From positions 6,446,668 through 6,510,667 of the forward strand of contig NC_079519.1 in NCBI RefSeq assembly GCF_000801105.2: a stretch of DNA of 64,000 nt. The letters are read 5' to 3'. Below the pieces are notes generated by a model that ran no database searches, was not told the origin of the DNA, and worked only from the letters and a program-made list of their open reading frames with translations. Positions 39,550 through 51,200 of this stretch are shown one piece after another. This stretch comes from Raphanus sativus (taxonomy: Eukaryota > Streptophyta > Magnoliopsida > Brassicales > Brassicaceae). Every line of letters starts with the position of its first letter. The first letter of the stretch is position 1. Made by a program: the position numbers and the translations under genes.

Positions 39550-39818
39550 CAGTCATGCCCAAAGAAAATCAAAAGGCCCAATCACAAAACAGAGCAGTCT
39601 GACGTGGAAAACATTTAGACTCCCATTGGTGGATTTTAATGTCCTACGTGGACAGGCTAGCTGAGGCTTATATTCAGCTTTTAATACTTGTTTGATATGT
39701 TCATGTTTGATAAAAAAAAAAAATATATATATATATAATATATATATATATATGTTCATGTAAGTTTTCTCTGATCTTACTATGGTTCAGATCATTTATT
39801 CAAACACTGATTGTGATC

Positions 39819-39911
<93 letters not shown>

Positions 39912-39918
39912 AAAAACA
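39550..39918 (+). promoter_or_regulatory. Leader/promoter of the BAHD gene with a long (AG)n tract
   Basis: An AT microsatellite at 39722-39752 is followed by an uninterrupted (AG)n tract at 39821-39909, 89 bases long, ending ten bases before the ATG at 39919. GA-rich leaders bind BPC/BBR factors in plants. Length variation here would change leader spacing. Function is inferred from position only. Confidence 0.55.
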
Positions 39919-41276
39919 ATGGCAGATGTGACTGTAATATCTTCAAGCATTGTTCGACCAAGAAACATAAACCAATCCAGTCGGACAAAGATCCATCTCG
40001 CTCCGTTTGATCTTAACATTCTTTACATAGGTTATCCTCAAAGAGGTCTTCTCTTTCACAAGCCCGACCCGGATACCCATTTCGTCTCTCGGTTAAAGAC
40101 ATCTCTCTCAGTTGCTTTAGAGATCTACTTCCCCTTCTCAGGTCGTCTTGTCAAAGTGGAGAATCTCGAAGACAACACGGTGTCGTTTTACATCGACTGC
40201 GAAGAGGAGGAGGAGCACGGCTCATCCTCGGGTGCTAAGTTCGTCCACGCCGAATCCAAATCTTTATCGGTGAGTGACATTCTTCAGCCTGATGGCTCTG
40301 TTCCAGAGTTCATGCGCCGTTTCTTCCCATGTGTTGACGTTAAAAACATCGACGGCCTCACCGAGCCCTTGCTTGCGGTGCAAGTCACCGAGATGAAAGA
40401 TGGTGTTTTCATCAGTTTCGCTTATAATCACATGGTCGCTGATGGAGCTTCAGTTTGGAGGTTCTTTAATACTTGGTCCAAGATTTGCTCGGGTGTTCTG
40501 ATGAAGAACCATAACCCTCCTCTTAAGCTCAGAGGATGGTTCCTAGACGGGATCAGTTTCCCGATACGTATTCCAGCTTCAGAGATGGTGGCCCTTCTCC
40601 AAGCCAAGAAACTTCTCTGCGTCCCACTTCGGAAGAAAGAGTTTTTCACTTCTCAAAGATGAATCTTTCGTATCTCAAAGCTAAAGCCAACACCGAAGCT
40701 GGCTCCAGCGACGCCGTTATCTCGTCCTTACAAGCCCTTTCTGCACATTTATGGAGGTCCGTAATGAGACATAGTGGTCTGAGCCGGGAAGAAGAAACAT
40801 ACTGCAAGGTAGCAGTTGATTTTAGGCAGAGGCTAAACCCTCCACTCGAGAAAGAGTGTTTCGGAAACGTGGTCTTTCTCGGGGTAGCTTCAGTCACGGT
40901 TGGGGAACTGCTGGATCATGAGATGGGTTGGGCTGCTTTGCAAATAAATAAAATGGTTCGGTCGCAAACGGATGAAAAGTACAAAACTAATGCAAAGAAT
41001 TGGGTCAGAAACGTGAAGATACTTAAAACGTTTGGTGCAATGGTTTGTGATTCTGTGGCTGTCACGAGCTCTCCTTGGTTTGATGTGTATGGGAACGATT
41101 TTGGTTGGGGCAAGCCGATTGCTGCTAGAGCTAGACCCATGAATAGCATGAGAGGCTCGCTTGTGCTTTTACAGGGGATTGAAGAAGGAAGTATTGATGT
41201 TCATGCGACCTTATGGTCTCATGTGCTTGTGAAGTTATTGGCTGATGTTGAATTCTTAGAGAATATGATGCAGTAG
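39919..41276 (+). pseudogene. BAHD (HXXXD) acyltransferase, intronless, broken by a frameshift
   Basis: The first frame (39919-40662) gives MADVTVISSSIVRPRNINQ, the chair-type N-terminal half and the catalytic HMVADG. The second frame carries the rest: ERVFHFSKMNLSYLKAKAN, SSLQALSAHLWRS and the structural motif DFGWGKP, to the stop at 41274-41276. The switch must occur around 40580-40590 (near the GAGATGGTGGCCC run), equivalent to one lost base or two gained. Without it the protein would be about 450 residues, usual for the family, which transfers acyl groups from CoA to alcohols or amines in the cytosol. It resembles the At5g67150/At2g39980 branch. As read, the protein stops after 247 residues and lacks DFGWG. 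A sequencing error would give the same picture. Confidence 0.85.
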
Positions 41277-43139
41277 CTGAACCGGAGAGAAGAGTATCAA
41301 ACCGAAACAGAATCCCAAACCGGAGATACATTGCTTATTTTTTTTTTTTAATTTTATCTCTCTATCTTATCTATTTAGTCTTTGAATTTTCTTGCTGAGT
41401 CTATAAGAAGAAGTTGTCTTCCTAATTGTTTAGAAAATCACTTCTACCACTCTCCTATTTCACGTAATTGAAGGAGCAAGTTTCCAACGTTGTTTCTTTC
41501 TATTATATATCAATGAAAAGCCAAAAAACCGGCAAGAATTATTTGCCCAAAAGTTTGTGTTTTGTGTTTGTCTAAAATTTGTTATAAAGTTGTGATTCCA
41601 CGAGGTCACTCACATCTATCAGTTAGTATCACAACTTGGCTCTTGGTTCCATTTTTTTACTTCTTTTTTCAAAATGTTATCATTGTTTCTTCCATTTCAT
41701 TCCTTTTCAACTACCTAAAATAATTTATTTTTTTATAAAACAAAAGTTCTTTATGTGCAGTAGTTATACGGACAACTATATGGCCACTACGTACGAGCTT
41801 GACAACTTTATGTGCATAGAAAATGTGAAGATCAACCTCCTCCTTGCAGTGCATGTTGAACTTCAGAAATTACAGTACGTTATGATGAATGAAATCAAAA
41901 ATCTGTGGGAAGCCATTAATCGTCCGGTGGAAGTTATAAAAACAATCAAAATCAATGGTGTAAGAAGGCCTCAAAATAATCAAAACGTGAGAGTCAATAT
42001 GGTCACTGATCTATATGGTCAGTCAGAGTCAGCGATGGATGAATTCACAATTCAAACCATTAACGTCTCCATCTCCAGAACATAGACTCGCTTGAACAGT
42101 CCCAAACAAGCGAAGATGTCAAATTTCACATGTTGGCAAACCATGAAAGATTAGCGCATTCAGATATGGTCTTGGCTATACACAACATCATAAACGGATT
42201 CATTTTGGTTGGTGCAGTGTGTCAATAGAACATTGCACCAACCAGTTTCATGCTCTTATGATTTATTGGAGTTATGTTACGTTTGACACACTGCACCAAC
42301 CAGTTTCATGCTCTTATGATTTATTGGAGTTATATTCCTAGTAAAGTAACATAAGCCCGGTAAAAGTAAAATAACTGAAACTTTTTGTAAGACTTATACT
42401 CGATTGATTTATTTTGAATACCATTCATTTTTAATGTTTTAGTTTCCACATTGTTTTGTTTCCTCCGGTTGTCAATAGAACAGTTGACACACTGCACCAG
42501 TTTCATACTCGATTGATTTATAATAGGGCTTGAATTGAAAGTAACTCTGTGTGGACTTGAATTGTGTTGTTGATTACTAAAACCAAAATACAGATTTGGA
42601 GGATAATTGTCATGGCCGCTAATTAGCAAATCTGGGCCAAAACTCGTTACATTTACAGCCCACTTATTATTCGTAGATCGAGGGTAATAAATCTAACATT
42701 TCTTTATCTAGAAGGAAATCTCAGTTTCTATTTGCAATCATAATGAATTAATTTCCTTCTGATTTCTTTCCAAAGAAAAAAAAGCATGTTAAAACATAAA
42801 AGTGCATTTAAACTTTCAAATCTACAATTCGATACGAACATTATTGGTACTTGGTAGGGCCTGAAAAGGCAATGAAAGTCGAATCAAAGCGTGAACGTAT
42901 GTCCCATTGTATTTGTATTTTTTCTCCCACAGCACCGAAGAAAAGAGAAAGTGACAGTTGCATCCTTCCTATTACACATTTGTAACTCATAGACGTTACC
43001 ACAGAACCGGCTACCCTACACGCTTCCCACGTGTCACCCTCTCCTCCCACGAAAATCTCCTTCCTTTTTTTTTTTTTTTGTAAACCGGCTTTCAAAACGC
43101 CTAGTGTTCTCCTTCCTTATTTCTCTTACGAAAAATTGC
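41277..43139. other. Intergenic region with a hypothetical frame and duplicated sequence
   Basis: A frame from about 41750 to 42085 could encode some 110 residues (ATTYELDNFMCIENVKINLL and onward) without any known motif; I leave it as hypothetical. At 42209-42340 direct and inverted copies of GGTTGGTGCAGTGTGTCAA and TTTCATGCTCTTATGATTTA are packed together. About 42410-42945 is a diverged copy of 34590-34900. Confidence 0.5.
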
Positions 43140-44350
43140 CAAAACAGAACAAAAATTCAGCATGGTTATTCACATATTATAAAACTATCATTTAGTTGTC
43201 GTTTTAGTATAATTTCTTTCATAATCCCAAAACTAACCATTGATTAATCTAATTACACACATTAAAATAATAGAATTTTAAAAATAATAATTAAAACGTT
43301 TAAAAAGGGAAAATAAAAATAAAAACTTTTTTAAAATAAAAATAAACTTTGTAAAACTTAATAAAAATAAAAAAAAAATTATAATTTTTTTAAAATAAAA
43401 AAACGTTAAACCAACATAATAAAAAACAGTTAACAAAGTTTTATTTTTTTATAAAAAGTTTAAAATGTTTGTAAACTTTTTAATTTTATAAAAATTTTTA
43501 ATAAAATAAAAAAAATTAAATGTATTTTTATAAAGTTTTTTAAAACTTTTTAATAAAAACTTTTTGTAAAGTTTTATTTTATTTTTATAAAAATTACAAA
43601 TTTTATATAGTTTGTTTAAATTTTTTATTAAACACATTAAACTAAAAGAATTTTAAAAAAATTAATTTAAAACATTTTAAAAAGGGAAAATATAATAAAA
43701 CTTTTAAAATTTTATTTAATAAAAATAAACTTTGTAAAATAAAAATAAGTTACAATTTTTTTAATCAAAACGTTAAATAAACTTTTAAAACATTTTACAA
43801 AGTTTTATTTTTATAAAAAGTTTAAAACATTTTTAATAAAATTGTAATTAAATAAAAATTCAAAATTTATAAAAATAAAATAAAACTTTACAAAAAAAAT
43901 TAATAAAAACTTTAAACTAATTTTATAAAAAAAAACATTTTACAAAGTTTTATTTTTATAAAAGTTTAAAACGTTTGTAACCATTAATTTAATCAAACTT
44001 TTTAATAAAAATATAAATTTTAAAAATGTTTTTAATAAAACTTTTAATAAAAATAAAATTTGTAAAATTTATAAAAATAAAAATAAAACTTTACAAAAAA
44101 TTGCACCTAATTTCAAAACACCACATGTTGTATAAATATGTATCAAAGAGAACAAGAGTTTATGAAAAAAAATCAAAAGAAAAACTATGGAAAAACCATA
44201 GATTAATGAATAAAACAAGAGAGAATCATTTTTAAAAAAAAATTGACAAGCAAAATCGAAAATAACACGTTTTAGGAAGTTATAATATTTTTAAGGAGAT
44301 TTTTAGAATATTTCCTTAACTGAAATTTTCATTAATTTTCACAAAAATCA
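43140..44350. repeat. Extreme AT-rich low-complexity block
   Basis: Nearly only A and T, built from words such as TTTTATAAAAATTT, AAAACTTT and ACAAAGTTTTATTTTTATAAA in both orientations. The phrase ACATTTTACAAAGTTTTATTTTTATAA recurs about 43790 and 43935, and CACATTAAA with AGAATTTTAAAA recurs at 43257 and 43632. Many perfect short palindromes. No reliable coding. Confidence 0.75.
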
Positions 44351-44690
44351 GGTAATCTTATCCGTAGAAAGCGTCTTCTAAAAGTTTTGAACATTGACAA
44401 AAATCCAGAAAATGCTTTCTACTTTTAGTAGACGGAAAAATACATTTTAAAAAACACATTCTGCGAAATTTAGAATACTTAATAAAAGTAGAATATGTTT
44501 CCGGACGAAAAGTAGATAGCTTTAGGATTAGTAGAATGTCCATTATACTTTTTTAGAAAATTAGTAAATAGTAGAATGTACGTTCTAAAAATAGTAGATG
44601 AACGTATTTATTTTAGAAATCGTTTTCTACTATATCATTTTCCGTAGAAGACACATTCTATCTTTAGTAGAACGTATTTTCAAATTCTTA
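44351..44690. repeat. Palindromic repeat cluster with GTAGAA/TTCTAC words
   Basis: Within 340 bases the words TAGTAGA, GTAGAA, TTCTAC and AGAATGT occur many times in both orientations, e.g. CGTAGAAAGCGTCTTCTA, TTTAGTAGACGG, AGTAGAATGTACGTTCTA and TTTCTACTATATCA. The layout resembles remnants of short inverted-repeat elements. No terminal structure could be fixed. Confidence 0.45.
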
Positions 44691-44992
44691 TTTATCAACT
44701 TTTTGAAAAAAATAAAATATCAGCATATGCATATAGGTGTTTTATTAATTGTTTATATTTTTAATATTTTTTTGATTCACAAAAATATTTATTTCATTAG
44801 TTTTCAGAAATATAAAAAGGCAAAATGAGAAAAATTGAACAAAAAATGATTTATACCAAAGGAACAACACTCTTATTTTTTTTTTATTGTCAATTTTCCC
44901 TTTTTCTTATAAAAGAAACAGAATCCCTCTTTCTTATCCTACCAAACCTCAAAATATCTAAACCGTAAAGCAAGAAGCAAAAAAAAAAAAAG

Positions 44993-45687
44993 ATGACGGA
45001 GAAGAAAGAGATGAACGTTGTGAAAGGTCTCGACTTGGAGAGATACATGGGCCGCTGGTACGAGATTGCTTCTTTCCCTTCCAGGTTCCAGCCCAAGAAC
45101 GGTGCAGACACTCGCGCCACCTACACCCTTAACCCCGACGGCACGGTGCACGTCTTGAACGAGACGTGGGACGGAGGCAAGAGAGGTTTCATCCAAGGGT
45201 CAGCTTACAAAGCTGATCCTAAGAGCGACGAGGCTAAGCTTAAAGTCAAGTTCTTTGTTCCTCCTTTCCTTCCCGTCATTCCCGTCACGGGGGATTATTG
45301 GGTGTTGTATGTCGATCCTGAGTACCAGCATGCTGTTATCGGACAGCCTTCAAAGAGTTATCTTTGGGTATGTCTTCTTGCCTTTTTGTCTTTATGATTA
45401 ATGATTCAAAAAAAAGATTAATGATTCAAAAAAAAGATTAATGATATCTAGAAGAAGCTAAAGATTGATACTGATTGATTATGTGGGATATGTGGTTGTA
45501 GATACTGAGCAGGACGGCGCATGTGGAGGAAGAGACGTACAAGCAGCTGGTGGAGAAGGCGGTGGAGGAAGGGTATGATGTTAGCAAGCTTCATAGGACA
45601 CCTCAGAGTGACACACCACCTGAGTCCAACACTGCTCCTGATGATACCAAGGGTGTTTGGTGGATCAAATCTATCTTAGGCAAATAG
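44993..45687 (+). CDS. TIL: Temperature-induced lipocalin (TIL), 2 exons
   Basis: Exons 44993-45367 and 45502-45687; 561 nt, 186 aa, the same length as Arabidopsis TIL (At5g58070). Lipocalin signature 1 is DLERYMGRWYEIASFPSRF, with the invariant GxW. Further strands read GTVHVLNETW, GDYWVLYVDPEYQHAVIG and LWILSRTAHVEEETYKQL. There is no signal peptide. By family knowledge it is a plasma-membrane-associated, cytosol-facing lipocalin (also seen at plastids under stress) that protects against heat, cold and light-driven lipid peroxidation, with relation to bacterial Blc. A 13-base run, TGATTCAAAAAAAAGATTAA-like, is repeated near the start of the intron. Confidence 0.95.
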
Positions 45688-46073
45688 ATATTACATGAAC
45701 GCAAAGGAAGACTTGTTTCACTTCCTTTGTCTGTGTAGTATACTACACCTGTCGTTTACTTTAGTACTACATCGTTCTGCTTTTGTTTATTTTCAACATT
45801 TAAAACCATCTATTTGAAGTATCAAGTACCCAACAAAAGGAGAAAAGAATGTGATTAATGTTCTTACCATTAAAAAACATAAACAAAAGCAATCATATAA
45901 TCTTGGTAGAGAGTATAACACGCCACACGACATGAGTTTCAAAGTGCATGCAAACGAGAGAAGGGATTCAAATATATAGATATAAAATGATGATAAACTG
46001 TAGTCTCGCCTCTGCCCCCAGCAAAAGTTTGGTTGACTATATATACCCCAAGACATCCAGAGAGAGTTGCAGC
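45688..46073. other. Convergent 3' ends of TIL and YKT61
   Basis: A 386-base gap between two stop codons facing each other. It should hold both polyadenylation regions. No gene is seen. Confidence 0.6.
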
Positions 46074-47511
46074 TCACAGGATAGTGCAGCATGAATTCGT
46101 TTTCTTTGCTTGCTTGTAGAACATCTGTTTCATTCAAAACAGGTTCTTATGTCAGAAACATCCACGCAAGTTCTCTATTCATCTATCCCCCAACAATATA
46201 ACGCGTAACAGCTACCAGCATGGATAAGTTCATCTATCTAACTACAACACTTTTCAAGTTCGCTCCCTTTCGACTGTGTTATGCACAGAGACCCAGACAG
46301 GGGAAAAAGGAAAGAAATATAAAGCTAGAATGGGAGAGTAGAAGGTTGGTTACCTGGGATGCCATGCTCAAATCAGAGCTTTTCTCGACTAGGCTGTCCA
46401 GCTTCTCACCACGGGCTAGAACGCTATCAATGGTCTTATGCTGAGCAATACAGAACATATATTCAGTTTTGGGGTCATATCTGCAAGACTCTCTCGTTTC
46501 GAAGTCACAGAAGAAACGGAACTCGTTTACAGAACATCATACTATTTGGGGACGCATGATGCATATTAGACAACTATGTCCGTATGTCTACCAAAACTTA
46601 GGAAAAGAGAGAGTGGGCACTGCACTTACAAGGATAATCTTGGTCTCATCCAACTCCCTCTGGATTTTCAACAGCTTATCAGCCTCTGCTGGGTCCTGAA
46701 GATCACAAAGAGCAGAGAAACATTCAAGACCAAATGACTAACGAAAACCAACTTGGTCATAGATTCATGAGTAATCAGTAAAAGTTAGATTCTTTCTTAT
46801 CCACCTAATCGAGCTAATACCTATAGTGTTCATAGACAAGTTTCACAGGAGGAAGAATGAGACAATGCAGTTGCACAAGTTATTAAAAAAAAAAAAACCT
46901 GAAACTTGGTAAGAGCTTCGGCTAAGTAAGGCCAGGGCTGAGAGGAGTCTTCTTTAGCAGACCTCCATGTCTCACCAAAACTCTTCTGGTACTCATCTAT
47001 CACCTGACAACAAAACACAACACACACACACACAAATAAATTGAATGTCAAAGCAAAACCGTATCTTCACCCTCACTGAGATTGAAACAAAAGATATATA
47101 TATATATATATATATAAATAAGACCTGATTGAGAAGAGAAAAGGCACTTCGAACAGGGTAATGATCGTCCATGAATCCCACCGCACAAAGCCCATTCCTA
47201 TTGTAAGCATGAACCTTGTACTCTAATCATCAACAACAAACAAACCCTAAATTAAACCGCAATCGCAAAATCCTAATCCTATAGATCCGAAGAGATCTAG
47301 AAGGAGAAGGGGGGGAACCTTCGTGCTGGACGGACTGGCGCTGGGAAGGAGGTGTTCGGCTAGCGACGGTTCGGCCGACGAAGACGACGAACTCCTTGAC
47401 GCTGGATCGCTGGAAATAGCCAAAGTGAGAGACGTCCGAGGCGTTTGCGAGGATGACTGGATCCGATGTTTCGGGGGCGGCCTTGAGAACGAGCAAGGCG
47501 GTGATCTTCAT
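46074..47511 (-). CDS. YKT61: YKT6-type longin R-SNARE, 6 exons
   Basis: Exons (minus): 47319-47511, 47125-47222, 46899-47003, 46630-46695, 46354-46440, 46074-46124; 600 nt, 199 aa, the same length as Arabidopsis YKT61 (At5g58060). Residues 1-125 form the longin domain (MKITALLVLKAAPE, FGYFQRSSVKEFVVFVGRTV, NGLCAVGFMDDHYPVRSAF). The SNARE helix follows, with the zero-layer Arg in VLARGEKLDSLVEKSSDLSM. The C-terminus CCTIL has adjacent cysteines for palmitoylation and prenylation, so membrane attachment is by lipid, not a helix. It acts in fusion at Golgi, vacuole and other membranes and is essential in plants. It is head-to-head with the SVL4-like gene, about 760 bases apart. Confidence 0.95.
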
Positions 47512-48269
47512 AGCTTTCGGTTGCGTGACGAGGAAGCCCAGGAGACGGACGGGAGGAGGAGGAGGAGGAGATGCGTTTTGGAACCTGGAAAAGCAAAAGT
47601 CCGGTGGTAAAACAAAAACAAAAACAAAAAAACAAAACAGAAAAGTTAAGAGGTGTCGGAACCAGACGCCATTTCATTATATATTCTTTTATATGCCCTT
47701 CTTTTTTATTCGACATCTGCATCATCCAGTATCATATTCTATAATAAATCCAATTTTTGATGTTATAAAAACAAAAAAAAAATAAATCCAATTTTTGATG
47801 TTATAAAATCATATTCTATAAGGTGATTACATAAATTTATGAAAAAATACTGTATAGGAAATAAATTAAAAACTGGAAAAATAAAGAAATAAAAGCCGTT
47901 AAGAAGGGAATGGAGGAGAAAAGGAGGTAAAAATAGAAAGGGAAGAAAATAGGCATAATAAATAGGATATGGGCAAGTAACTTTTTTCTTACCCCCATTT
48001 AAATTAATACCTTTAGTTTTACCATCTCTTCCTCTCTTCTTTTCCTTTCTCAAAACATAACGAGAGGAAACCCAAGCAGCAGAAGAAGAGATCCATTTAA
48101 TGTTCTTTTTTGTTTTCACTGTAAGAGATCTCCTTTCACCTTTCTTTTCTATCTAAAATGTATGATATCAATTCTGCATAGTATATGTAATCTGACTTTG
48201 CTTTTCCTTTTTTTCCATTTGGGGTACGTATGTACACACAACATGCAGGATCAATCTATTTAAATAAAG
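47512..48269. promoter_or_regulatory. Divergent promoter region of YKT61 (-) and the SVL4-like gene (+)
   Basis: The two coding regions point away from each other. A 30-base phrase (AATAAATCCAATTTTTGATGTTATAAAA) occurs twice, at 47741-47769 and 47780-47808. On the right side a probable 5'UTR intron of the SVL4-like gene runs from about 48120 (CACT/GTAAGAG) to 48248 (ACATGCAG). No other gene is seen. Confidence 0.5.
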
Positions 48270-51200
48270 ATGCTGAGGTTTTTAATTCTTTTCTCCCTTT
48301 TCATACACTCTTGTGTTGCGGCTCCCAAGGCTCCTGCTGCTGCCGCGACTCTTCCTGCCAAGAAATGGCTCACCCTTAACGGTATGCATCCATTTACGTA
48401 AAAGTTAAAACATGTTATTTTTTTGTTATGTTACAAAAAAATATATATGTTTTTTTTTTTTTTGACTATAGATTCTATGAAACTGCCCCATATTATTACA
48501 TAATAACATGTGTTGTTTGTTTTTTATTGGTCAAGACATAATGTTTATTTGTGTTCAAGAATCCATTAGCTTATCATCCAAACTTCTAAAGTGCGAGATT
48601 ATTTTTATATGAATTTTTTCATAAATGATAATATTATAAAATATATGTTATTTTTATTTATGGTAAACATGAAATTGAATATATATACTTAACTTAAAGA
48701 TATTAACATGTTTTATTTGGTTTAATTTTTGTAAAGTAATGTTATTATTTAGTTTAATATTAGATTAGATTTATATACATTACCAAAAATATATCTATTT
48801 TTGGTTTAAAAAAACGATACAACAATTCTTTTTGATTAGATCAATAAATTTGAAATTTCATCAAAAAAACAAAATGATATAATTTCAATTTATGTTTTCT
48901 TTGGGGAATTAATTTTAATATTCATAAAATATAAAGTAAAACGATTTTATAAGACTGTGCACAATAAAAAATAAATATTTTGTTGTAAAAACAATATATT
49001 TATAATTAAAAGTAAAAACAGAAACTTATGCAAATAATATTCTTGTTTTCTTAATTTTGAATTAATTATTTAATCATTGATTTGCAAAGATATCCATGAT
49101 ATATTCAATACTGGTAAAAAGATAGTTTAACAAAAAGTATCACATATGAAAAGATTTAGATGATTATGTTTTAACAAGAGAACTATCGTTTCTTCTTCTT
49201 TTTTTTTTGAACTATCTTTTCTTTGTTCGTCTTTCAGGTCAAGAACCTGCGGTTGTGGCCAAAGGTGGCTTCTCGGGTCTTTTCCCGGAGTCGAGTGCCC
49301 TCGCAAATGACTTGGCTGTTAGCACCAGCTCGCCTGGCGTCACAATATTTTGCAACCTTCAGATGACAAAGGACGGTGTTGGCATTTGCTTGTCTGATAT
49401 CAGGCTTGACAATGCAACCACCATCTCCACGCTCTTGCCCAAAGGCCAGAAGACCTATAAGGTCAATGGTGAGGACCTTAAAGGATGGTTTGCCCTTGAC
49501 TACTCTGCTGACACCATCTTCACCAATGTCTCTTGTATGTCTTCTCCTCCTTTTCTCCCCTTTCATCCCACCACCACCACTGCCTTTTCATGTTTTTATT
49601 GTGTCTTGTTGAGCAGTGGTCCAGAACATCTACTCTCGGCCTAGCATTTTCGACGGCCAGATGCCTATTTCCGCAGTGGAGGACGTCCTAGGAACCAAGC
49701 CTCCCAAGTTCTGGTTGAGCGTTCAGGTTTCCTCTTCTTACTCTCTTTGAAACAATATAAGTAACCAATCTCTGGAGGGTTCACTAAAAAAAAAAATACA
49801 AACAACACAAATGTGCAGAACGACGCATTCTACATGGAACACAAGCTGAGCGCAGCCGAGTACCTGAGAAGCCTAGGATTCCGTGGCTTTACTTTCATCT
49901 CATCTCCGGAGATCGGTTTCTTGAAGAGCATCGGTAAAGATGCAGTCATGTCCAAGACAAAACTCATATTCGAGTTCAAAGACCCCGAAGCAATTGAACC
50001 CACCACCAGCAAAAAGTACAGCGAGATTCTGCAGAACCTTGCAGCCATCAAAGCATTTGCTTCAGGCATTCTTGTCCCGAAAGGCTACATTTGGCCCATT
50101 GACTCGACTAAGTACATTAAGCCCGCCTCCACCCTTGTGGCTGATGCCCACAAGGCCGGTTTAGAGGTTTATGCCTCTGGGTTTGCTAATGATATGCCCG
50201 CTAGCTTTAACTACAGCTATGATCCTTCTGCTGAGTATCTCCAGTTTGTTGACAATGGCCAGTTCTCTGTTGATGGCGTCATCACCGATTTCCCGCCAAC
50301 AGCATCACAAGCCATCTGTGAGATGACTTGCTATCCACGCATTCTCATATATATGTCTATTTAAAAACTTGATTAATAAGAGAAAAAGCTAACCCCCTTA
50401 CGTGTATGTATACTTGCAGCTTGCTTTTCTCACCAAAAGGGAAATCTCCCCAGACCAGGCCATGCGTTGGTCATAACTCACAATGGAGCAAGTGGAGACT
50501 ATCCAGGCTGCACCGACCTAGCCTATCAAAAAGCGGTGGACGATGGAGCAGATGTGATCGACTGTTCTGTTCAGATGTCCAAAGATGGGATAGCTTTCTG
50601 CCATGATTCCGCAGACCTCACACAAAGCACCACCGCCATGACCACGTTCATGAGCCGAGCCACCAGCGTTCCTGAAATCCAGCCTACCAACGGCATTTTC
50701 TCTTTTGATCTCACTTGGGCTGAGATCCAGTCTCTTAAGCGTAAGAAACTGATTTCTTTTCTAAAGTTTATCTGAAACTAAATTACTGACAACTGGGATG
50801 TCTCTCTCTGCCTACAGCTCAAATCCAGAGTCCCTTCTTAACTAAGGTGGGACTCGCGAGAAACCCAGCAAACAAGAATGCCGGGAAGTTCATAACTCTT
50901 GATGACTTCCTTAAGTTCAGCAAAGAAAAGGCAGTCACTGGAGTTCTTGTCAACATCCAGGCATATGCTCTTTTTTTAATTACAACTCTATAATGCTCCT
51001 TTAACTTAAAGCATCACCACTAACGCCTTGTTTTTTTTTATGACAGAATGCTGCTTATTTAGCATCGAAGAAAGGCTTAGGAATCGTAGACGCAGTCAAG
51101 TCCGCTCTGACCAAATCCACACTCGACAAACAATCAACCCAAAAGGTATTGATTCAGTCAGATGACAGTTCAGTTCTGGGCGCTTTTGAGGCAGTTCCTC

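Noticed and set aside
41636..42085. 149-residue frame after the BAHD gene
   Set aside because: The first half is hydrophobic AT-rich noise; the second half looks somewhat protein-like but I recognise no family, so it is mentioned only as hypothetical.
43449..44235. Lysine/asparagine/phenylalanine-rich frames
   Set aside because: Direct product of the extreme AT composition.
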